From Amoebidium appalachense (lineage: Eukaryota > Ichthyosporea): a stretch of DNA of 64,000 nt. The stretch spans positions 4,030,001-4,094,000 of the forward strand of contig CAVNZM010000005.1 of assembly GCA_963693365.1 (NCBI GenBank). The letters are read 5' to 3'. Positions 56,433 to 64,000 of the stretch are shown one piece after another. Position numbers and translations under genes: made by a program. Each line of letters begins with the position of its first letter. Position 1 is the stretch's first letter. The notes beneath the pieces are model-generated. The model did no database searches. It was not told the DNA's origin and saw only the letters and a program-made list of their open reading frames with translations.

Positions 56433-57606
56433 GTCATACACACGTACATGTATGGCATATCCCACAGTGGCTGAGACGGTGTGTTGAAAAAAGAACCGGC
56501 TGCTTGTGTTTGTGTCTCTCATGTCTATTTTTGGTGGCGGTCCCTGAACCCGTCGACGCGCCGAACCACATGTGGCACGCGGTCGACGGTCGCTACTGTA
56601 ACACTGTCACGTGATTCGGTTAACGTTATCATGGGAGCCAGTTGCGGGGGATTACGAAAAAAAATCGTCGTAATTACGATTAACGAAAGACCCCGATACA
56701 AATAAGGTTAGGGTGCCGTCGTAACAGCTTTAAACGTATCAGATGTATAGCATTATAAACGCTTTAAGGCCCCCTAATATTTAACTGTACCTATTTTCTT
56801 CAATATTTCTGTTCAAGAACATATCTACAGCGATTCTCATGAGCAATATCGAACCCCGACAAGTGTCCAGGGCATGCTTCTGTTCTTCACAGTGGAGGAG
56901 GAGCTGGGAGGGAAATGGGGCTTAAGTCTGCAAAAACAGTTGGGGTCCAGAGGGAAAACCGGGGGGAGGGGGGAGGGAGGGGAGGGGGGGGGAGGGGGGG
57001 GGGGGGGGGGAGGTGGAGGGGGGGGGGGGGGGGGGGGGGGGGGAGGGGGTACTGGGGGGGCGGGAGGGTGTAAGAGCCGCTAAATCAAGTGTAGGCAATC
57101 ACTCTCCTCTCTTGGGCCTACTCCCCATACCGCTTAATAGAAAACACACCGAAGAGCAAATCGCGCATTTTGACAAAACACCCAGCAACACCCTTTTCGT
57201 GCTACCATACGAGTTCCCTCATCCCTCGAACCCCCAAGCCTTCAACATCCCCCCTCCGCGGCCCCCCCAGTTCTCCGTTGAGGATGGGTTCTGTTTATGA
57301 TGCATCCTTTGTGTGTCTGCGATATCCGCATTGTGTTGTCCGTTGTGAACGTGTTATTTGCACTCTGTAACACATTCCTACCTCCCTACTCTCCACCACC
57401 TCCTGACCCCCTTTGATTTTCTCTCCAAACCCTCCTGCAACACAAAGATGTGTTCGCAAGCGCACACCATCCGTATTACCAACACACACATGCACAGGAA
57501 ATGCGTGTTCATACGGCATGCAGTAGGCACACCGCATACACACGTCATGTCCCAGTCATCCATTAGCACTTACACTAAACTAGCCGCTCCTAACAAACAA
57601 ATACAG
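55931..57606. other. Region upstream of the orphan exon; possible additional small exons
   Basis: Possible plus-strand coding pieces: 56159-56197 (VDWEEIKETISRV, with AG before and GT after), which would join in phase to the exon at 57607; and 55976-56040 (a frame containing GPRGTPARHKYC). Neither is certain. The minus strand at 56180-56300 is also open over a comparable length. The rest holds (CA)n (56403-56431), poly-G (56985-57050) and SINE-like copy K. Confidence 0.3.
57274..57372 (+). repeat. SINE-like repeat, copy K (diverged)
   Basis: It carries gaggatgggttctgtttatg, then atgcatcctttgtgtgtctg and gcattgtgttgtccgttgtg, in the same order as copies A and F. The 3' end is atypical, without a long poly-C. 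Confidence 0.6.
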
Positions 57607-57876
57607 GTGCCCAACCTGAAGAACATCCTCAATGGCATCAGCAGAGAACGTCATCGTGCCATGTTAGATGAACTTCGTGTATGGAGGCGAGCACTAATTT
57701 TCAGCCGCAAAAACCCCACCCCGAGAGATGCTTTCGAGGGGGTTTTATTAATTTTCAACCGCAAAAACCCCACTCCGAGAGATGCTTTCGAGGGGGTTTT
57801 ATTAATGCTGTGGCAGAGGCGGCACTACATGAGATACGAAGACCCCGTGATAGAACCCTTTACGTTGATAGTGTAA
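57607..57876 (+). CDS. Orphan terminal exon, possibly exostosin-like (GT47), with an internal duplication
   Basis: An AG acceptor (acag|gtgccc) opens 89 codons ending in TAA. The frame reads VPNLKNILNGISRERHRAML, then DELRVWRRALIFSRKNPTPR, and later a segment ending MLWQRRHYMRYEDPV. The order of a helix like VPxLKxIL followed by Arg-rich and DAFEGVLLML segments recalls the C-terminal end of exostosin-family glycosyltransferases, which act in the Golgi. This is a weak family impression. I could not find the catalytic exons (conserved motifs expected upstream), so this may be a gene fragment, a pseudogene, or the end of a gene whose other exons I missed. Confidence 0.35.
   Translation: MPNLKNILNGISRERHRAMLDELRVWRRALIFSRKNPTPRDAFEGVLLIFNRKNPTPRDAFEGVLLMLWQRRHYMRYEDPVIEPFTLIV
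57697..57804 (+). repeat. In-frame 54-bp tandem duplication within an exon
   Basis: Units 57697-57750 and 57751-57804 encode IFSRKNPTPRDAFEGVLL and IFNRKNPTPRDAFEGVLL. The DNA copies differ at only two positions (agc/aac and acc/act), so the duplication is recent. Confidence 0.9.
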
Positions 57877-58064
57877 TAATTCCTTGGCCGACTTAGGCTA
57901 CTGCACTTGCATATACTGGCCTCATCGCACATAGACCCCCCCAAGCGAATTTTCATTCCCCTCCCCCCCCCCCCCCCGTTCCTAGCCAACTGTTTCAGTA
58001 GCATTGTATTGTGGTGGTAGGATTAACCAACATGGTGATCACATACACGACCATCCCCCCCTTC

Positions 58065-58117
<53 letters not shown>

Positions 58118-58797
58118 ACCCCCACTCCCCCGGGGGGCAGGGGCGCCCATGCGCTGAGGACGGATTTCGAACCGTTTCGGTCACAAATCTGGCTATTGGG
58201 ATTATTGCTATTGTAAATGCTGGCGTTACTGCATAGTTGTATTGTTACTGTTGTTTTTTGGTATTTAATAACATACCCTGATATTCAAACAAAATTTTAA
58301 ATTGCATGAAAGGGGTGTAAATTCTCATCGTAAACTTTAATTAATATACTGAACTGCAAGACTGTCGCATTGCCTCGGTTACTGCTTCTTCTTTCGTCGT
58401 TTTTTTTTATTCTTTTAACGAACGTAACACATGTGTAACGTTCGGATGTAACCACATACACCAACCATTAAATGCGCAGACTTAGCCATCAATATCATAG
58501 ACATGCATACGTGTATAATAATCTCGCCTGATTCTGTATACATCACGGTATTTTGAAATCTAGGCTATTAATAGTTACTATATTAGGCCGTATTTAAGTC
58601 ATCTCCGTGTTGTTGTGGTTGATTCATGAAAGGCCCCAGCAATATAGGAGTTGACAAAAGGGTCCCTAATTAAGGCTCGACTTTTATAACTTTTGTAACT
58701 TGGGCCAAAAACCTTTAGCATGAAGATGTGTGCCTGCATGTGTGTGTGTGTGTGTGTGTGCGTGTGCGTGTGCGTGTGCGTGTGGGTGTGTGTGTAG

Positions 58798-58832
<35 letters not shown>

Positions 58833-59763
58833 ACCCACCCACCCACCCACCCCAACACACACTTACACACGTGTACACACACAAACACACACACACACAG
58901 AACTCATTACACATCCACCTACATGCATATGCATTAAACCACCACGGTGACCGCCGCCACTAGAGAGGACAAATCAAATAGGTTTACAGGCAGCATAATG
59001 CACAGGCTTTCTTTAACAATGCGATCTATATTAAGTTAACTTTTTTTGAATGTGCGTGTTTGTTCAGCAGCTGCAAGATGGAGCCCCCCCTTCGAAGGAT
59101 ATCCCATGCTAGATATAATGCGAATTTAAATGTAATGATTGAATTGAGATAGAGCTAGCTGTATTTACGTAATGTATACATAACTGACAAGGCTTGTGAT
59201 AGGTGTAAGAGTACTTTTAAACTTCTTGCCACCAAACGACGGAGTAATTATAATAACGTAAGGGAGCATACATACAGTCGTACTAATGATCATGATCATT
59301 ATCATGAAGCCTTTCGAAGTGGCATTACACCTTATGAAAGCATTGTAACTTAATAAGCTAAAAAAAATCACTTCACACAAAACCAAGTGAGTACACATGT
59401 CATGCAATGGTGACATTCATACTTACATAGAGGAAGACCTCGTACCTATCACCTAGAAACCAACAGCTTTAAGAAATCAAGGCGAAAGCTCAGAAGAGAC
59501 CATCGAGCATGCCGGTACATACGAGCATCATATTCAACTGCAAACATTCAACTTTAAACTCTTGATCCCAACCTTTATCTAAAAAAAAAAAAAAAAAGGA
59601 AAAAAAAAAAAAAAAAGAGCAAAAAGAAATAAGGAAAGGAAGGTCGACAGTAAAGAGGAAAAAAAAAAAAAAAAAAAAAAAAAAAATAAAAAAAAATAAA
59701 AAAATAAATAAAAATTCAAATCCATCGGCAGGGCCCACACATTAAAAAAACACATTCACAGGA
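57877..59763. other. Convergent intergenic region before the monooxygenase 3' end
   Basis: No exon recognised. It contains poly-C (57961-57977), poly-C/poly-A (58062-58116), (GT)n followed by poly-C and (CCA)n-like repeats (58740-58855), AT-rich unique DNA (58190-58730, 58920-59570) and A-rich tracts (59580-59715) just downstream of the monooxygenase stop on its strand. Confidence 0.6.
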
Positions 59764-61110
59764 TTATTCACTATCCCCAACAGCCAAATCGTCCCTCCAC
59801 ACCACCTTCAAAGCATCACTGATCATTTTCTGTGCAATTTCAATTTTCGCCCCAAACCCCACCAACCTATAGTGTGCAGGGAGAACCGGCCCTTCCCACA
59901 CAGCCCTTGCCATGCCAGCATCCAAATTTAGCCCCCCCAACTGCTCTAAATTTTCAGGCACAACCTTTTCTCCTTCTCCGTTCACGCCCCCTACTTCTGT
60001 TTTATCTCCATCACTTAAACCCCCCTTCCAGATAGATCGAAAATTTGGCAAAACCCCAATCTCCTGGGCGATGGAATCAGCCAACCCAACATAATCCCCA
60101 TGCGGAAACTGGGGTCTTGGCTGTCTCTCGCGAATTTCAATTTCTTCCTTGATCCCCCGCTCAATATTTTCCGGCGGAGGTGGGGGGATTTTTCCTGCCC
60201 ACACCATACACGCCCACCTTGCCTGAAGCTCCATAACAGCAAAATAGGGCCCACGGTATAACCCGGCAAAGGCGAGGTTCGCGAGCGAGGGCGTGGGGAA
60301 GGTGCACTTGTGCAAAAGTAGGGGTTGGAGTTGGTCGTAGGGTTCGAAACCCAATTTGTCGAGAATATCCCGTGAGAAAAACGGAAGAGATAGTGTATAT
60401 CCCGTACACAGAACCACCGCGTCAATACCGACTTCAGTAACCGGCCCCATTTCCCGGGGTTCGATATTCCCATTTTCTTTGTGCGAATCGATTTCGCCGT
60501 TTGCAATTGTGCTTGCTGTTTTTCCTTGAGATTGGTCCTGGCTGGAAGGATGCGGCTCAATAGCAACTAAGTGTTGCCTAAATCCCTTGATCTTTCCACG
60601 CAAAACCTGGATCCGTCCTGAGGAAATTTTCTGTAAATACGTGTCCGAAACGGCCGTGTACATTGGGCTATCCCCGGTTGTATCCATTTTCAGCGCAGGA
60701 GATATTTCCCCCGGATTTCCCAGGAGTGATTCGAAAAAAAGTGCCCGTTTTCGCGCCGCTTCTGCCGAGGGAAGAAGAGAAAGAGCATACCTGTTCTTGC
60801 GGGCATAGAGCGCTAGATCCAGGGGGATATTCTTGATGTGCTTCGGTAACACCTGTGTGTGTGTGCATGTGTGTGGCGCGCATGTGTTTGCGTGTGTGTG
60901 TCGAGGGGGAAGGGGGGGGGGGGGGGGGGGGGAAACTCGGTCACGCAATGCAGACAATAAAAAGTGTAACGACACACCAGGTGAAATAAACTGCATGAAA
61001 TGACGGGAAAAGGAGGAAGGGGTTGCTCTGTTACCATATCCCGGTATCTTGAAGGGAAGGGACGGGTGTTTGTGTGTGTGTGCGTGTGTGTGTGTGTGTT
61101 CAATAGTGGT

Positions 61111-61163
<53 letters not shown>

Positions 61164-61252
61164 GGGGGAGAGGGGGGCCAGGAGATGAGGCATGGTGATG
61201 GTACCTACTGGAGGGGGTGTGGGTGGGTGGGTGGGTGTATGTGTGTGTGTGT

Positions 61253-61284
<32 letters not shown>

Positions 61285-61448
61285 TGGCGGGAGGGTAAGG
61301 GGGGATATATACTTGCAAGAAAGGGAGGAATAGGGGGCCCAGAGGTGCAGAGGAGGTGCATGTGAAGGTATAAGTTGCAGGTGATGAAGAAAAATGGGCG
61401 AGACAGTGGGCAGGGAGTGAAAGTCAAAAGAAGCTTTATTTGGGAGGG

Positions 61449-61481
<33 letters not shown>

Positions 61482-62869
61482 AGGCCTCAGTCAGTGGCAA
61501 ACTTTAAAGCAAAGATTACGATGAAACCACAAAGTTGCAGTCAAAACAATTTGTGTAAAAAAAGAATTTTTGCAGGCAGAAGGTCCTTGAATAGAGCCAA
61601 ATATAGCCCATCATGATTGATTTCCTATGCCTCGGTACAAGAACGGGTTTCAACCCTTCAATCGAACTCTCGCGCATGGCTCCCAACCCATCAATTACTT
61701 GGGCGCAAAGGAGGGGGGGGGGGGGGGGGGGGAAGGGCGGGGGGAGGGGAGCCGGGGGGGGGAGGGGGGATGGGGCGGGAGGGGGGACGGGGGCTGGCTT
61801 CTCATCGTTTGAAATTTCTAACGTGAGATGTCCTAGAAAAAAGGAGTTAGGAACAAGGGTCAAAGAAAGATGTTGCCGGAGGGAACTTTTTTTGGGGGGG
61901 GAAGGGGGAGGGGGAAAGGGGAGGGAGGGGAGGGAGGGAAGGAGGGAGGGGGAGGGGGGAGGGGGGGGGGGGGCAGGAATAAAGGGAGCGAGGGAGGGAT
62001 GGGGGGGGGAGGGAGGGAGCGAGGGAGGGAGGGAGGGAGGGAAAGAGGGAGGGAGAGAGGGAGGTGGGGGGAGAGAGTGGTGGGGCAAGAGAGAGAGCTG
62101 CAACAGGGAACCAAGAGGACTAGCGGAAGAGCTAATAAATGAGAATGGAAAACATGACGGGTGGAAAGGAGAAACCCACCCACACAGGCCTGTGTATGTG
62201 ATGGTACGTTTCCTCAGCCGTCTCAGCAACCTCAGCTGCAACTTCAATCCCACTGAAGGAACCCCCCACCATCATCACCCTCTTTCCAGTGAACTCATCC
62301 GGCCGCCTGTATGTGTGGCTGTGGATGACTTTTCCTTGGAAGTTGGACAGTCCAGGAAGTTTGGGTGTGTGCGCACTCGAGAAGATCCCAGTAGCAACTA
62401 AGACACAGTCAAAGTGCTCTTCGTGCGTCTGTCCATGTTGCTCGTTTTCGTTTACATCCTCGTTTGCAAGCACATCTGAAGCCGTTGAAAAGGTGATCGT
62501 ATCCTTTCCCCCCTCTCTCCACTGCACCACCCATCCATGCGTGTTTTGCTCAACCTGGACCACACGGCTATGGAAACGTATGAAACGTGTAAGACCAAAA
62601 CTCTCAGCGTAACTTCGCAGATAGCCATACACTTGACTGCGGTGTGGAAAGTTGGGTGTGCTTTTTTCCCAAGGGAAATCAGAAAAACAGCACGTATGTT
62701 TTGACAAGTTTGTAGTCATGCTCTCCCACGTAAACCCCTCTTGTGGGTCCCACACGCCTCCCAAGCGACCGCGCGCCTCAAAAACAGTTGGCATAAAGCC
62801 GCATTCTAACGCTGCTTTACAAGCTGCCAGGCCACTTGGGCCGGCCCCAATTACTGCTACCCGTTTCAT
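59764..62869 (-). CDS. Flavin-containing monooxygenase, complete, two exons, 592 aa
   Basis: These enzymes use NADPH, O2 and FAD to oxygenate N- or S-containing substrates. Exon 1 is 62869-62180 (230 codons); exon 2 is 60852-59764 (TAA). The junction is HRPVW|VLPKHIK with gtgggt donor and cacacag acceptor, phase 0. Diagnostic features: FAD-binding GAGPSG (residues 8-13), the FMO signature FQGKVIHSHTY (177-187, fits FxGxxxHxxxY), NADPH-binding GGSFSG (202-207), and in exon 2 DAVVLCTGYTLSLPF and the late motif ELQARWACMVWAGK. Length is somewhat above the ~530 residues of animal FMOs; an insertion rich in Asn/Glu/His (~131-152) and a Ser/Gln/Lys-rich stretch in exon 2 may explain this. The C-terminal hydrophobic anchor of vertebrate FMOs is not seen. 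Substrate unknown. Confidence 0.95.
60853..62179. other. Monooxygenase intron filled with simple repeats
   Basis: On plus: poly-G (60916-60931, 61125-61162, 61253-61283, 61450-61480), (GT)n (60870-60900, 61071-61122, 61232-61256) and a long GGGA-rich block (61710-62090). The G-rich plus strand is C-rich in gene sense. No coding potential; Pro/Thr/His frames here are repeat translations. Confidence 0.75.
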
Positions 62870-63238
62870 GATTTCTCATGTCCTTCTCCTTGTCTCTGTG
62901 GTGTGTGCGTGTGTGTACGTGTGTGCGCGTGCATGTGCGTGTACAATAGGGCGTACATGCCGCTGCGTAGGCTGTGTGTCACTGATATCAGTGCATCATG
63001 TACTTGCAAATGTGGCTCACAGCTGAGCCTACCGAAGGGCCTTACCATGTCAGAAAAAGGGCGGGAAGAGGCGGGAAACCTAAACCACCGTGTCAAACGT
63101 AAGTTTTTGGTTGTCAAACGAGCGGCTGTATATGTAACTTGTCACTTTTCGTTGTGTAGAGGCAAAGGAAAGGGGGAAGCTTTGTGTATCTGCGGCAGAG
63201 ACGGGTTTCTGGGGCATCGACCATTGACAGCAGACAAC
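62870..63238. promoter_or_regulatory. Short divergent intergenic region, possible bidirectional promoter
   Basis: The monooxygenase ATG (minus, 62869) and the next gene ATG (plus, 63239) are 369 bp apart. A short (GT)n-like stretch lies at 62902-62942; otherwise the sequence is unique. No TATA box recognised. Confidence 0.45.
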
Positions 63239-63991
63239 ATGGGTCGCAAAAGGAAGATTGGGGCCAAGAAGACGGGTGAACATGTAGCTGTGATGGAAGT
63301 GCAGGAGACACCACAGGCAGGTGAAGACGGTAAGGCGTTTGTTTTATGAAAAGGTTGCCTTGTTCGTAACTCCGCACTAGCCCATAATACATAGCCAAGA
63401 CACGGATCCCCCCCCCCCCCCCCCCCCTCCCCCCCCCTCTCCCTGTCCCGCTCCCCTCCTCCCCTCCCTCCCCCGCTCCCCTCCCCCGGGGCCCCTTTAT
63501 CAAATTCTAACATTGCGTCTCTTGCCAAGATGGGGAGGGAAGTCAAGGCACTGATGGGGATCTTGCAGTGTTTGAGGTCTCAGAGCACCTGCTCAGGTTG
63601 CTTCTGGAGCTCCATTACAGCAGAGTGCCCAGCAACCCGTGTTATGCAGCAGATAGCATCATGCGGGTATGTTGGCAGTGTGTGGCTCCATTACCTGTGT
63701 CAATAAAGCAAATCCTCTCAATTTGTATATTCACTGCATGCATAGCATTTCTTGTTTTTCTTAAAAAAATATTGAAAATGCCATGTGCATTGGCCCACGT
63801 ACGTATTGGTGCTGTTATCATTGGAGTTATTGGAGTTTTAAGAAAAGCCCGATGATCCAACACGGAGGCTTTTCAATGATTGACTTTTTTTCTTCCACAG
63901 CTGGCCTACCTCCTCTCGTTTCGTCTCATGCTTCAACAAGACACTGTTGCTTGGCTTTGACCACCTGGATGCGCCTTCAAACTGGGACATC
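63239..63991 (+). CDS. Unidentified gene, 5' part, three exons visible, frame broken in exon 3
   Basis: Exons: 63239-63329, 63530-63666, 63901 to at least 63960. The start MGRKRKIGAKKTGEHVAVME is basic, followed by an acidic linker and FEVSEHLLRLLLELHYSRV, then PSNPCYAADSIMR. Exon 3 continues LAYLLSFRLMLQQDTVAWL and then meets TGA at 63958-63960, giving a 95-residue product. However, the next bases in the +1-shifted frame read DHLDAPSNWDI and stop at a consensus donor (gtaagt, 63992). This suggests that one base too many in the ctttga run breaks a longer exon. I do not recognise the family. It is either a small protein or the start of a larger one cut by the window edge. Confidence 0.5.
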
Positions 63992-64000
63992 GTAAGTGAC

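Noticed and set aside
58150-58200. Possible tRNA gene on the minus strand (cggttcgaaatcc, a good B box with a short T-arm-like stem)
   Set aside because: No matching acceptor stem, anticodon arm or A box could be found upstream. At best it is a tRNA-derived fragment.
59764-61500. A single 578-codon minus-strand gene starting at 61500
   Set aside because: The first ~215 codons are translation of intron repeats (Pro/Thr/His). The true exon begins at 60852, where a cacacag acceptor joins it in frame to the exon with the FAD-binding site.

Overview
The window is nuclear DNA of an intron-rich eukaryote. The evidence is spliced genes with GT-AG introns, 5' splice sites of the gtaagt/gtacgt/gtgtgt type, acceptors ending in cag, AATAAA poly(A) signals, two mitochondrial proteins (one with an N-terminal presequence), an SR-type nuclear protein and TTAGGG-type repeats. 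I cannot name the species. The protein set fits an opisthokont or another protist, and nothing indicates a prokaryote or a virus. Between the short exons the DNA is dominated by (CA)n/(GT)n, poly-C/poly-G, (GA)n and poly-T tracts, which create hundreds of meaningless Thr-His, Val-Cys, Pro and Gly reading frames.

Layout. 187-2834 (+): last four exons of ribose-phosphate pyrophosphokinase. 5897-17881 (+): a 13-exon gene for a ~690-residue coiled-coil protein of unknown identity. 20063-24651 (+): PAM16/Magmas, four coding exons, the first holding only the ATG. 27438-50354 (-): a complete alanyl-tRNA synthetase gene of 27 exons (901 residues, mitochondrial presequence). All exon junctions agree in phase. 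50884-55458 (+): a six-exon RS/RD-rich SR-like nuclear protein, head to head with the synthetase. 57607-57876 (+): an orphan terminal exon, perhaps exostosin-like, with an in-frame 54-bp duplication. 59764-62869 (-): a complete two-exon flavin-containing monooxygenase (592 residues). 63239-63991 (+): the start of an unidentified gene, head to head with the monooxygenase.

The genes are not a functional cluster. PAM16 acts in mitochondrial protein import and the synthetase in organellar translation; PRPP synthetase is general nucleotide metabolism.

The most interesting material is non-coding: (1) a dispersed short repeat, at least ten copies in 64 kb, with tRNA-like A and B boxes at its head and a 3' end running into poly-C, every copy in the sense orientation of the local gene; (2) a 460-bp foldback/MITE-like element with ~31-bp terminal inverted repeats inserted into a (CA)n tract; (3) introns whose ends carry complementary (GT)n/(CA)n and poly-G/poly-C tracts that also supply the splice sites; (4) small duplications of exon sequence across 3' splice sites; (5) an interstitial telomere-like satellite and two minisatellites inside synthetase introns.
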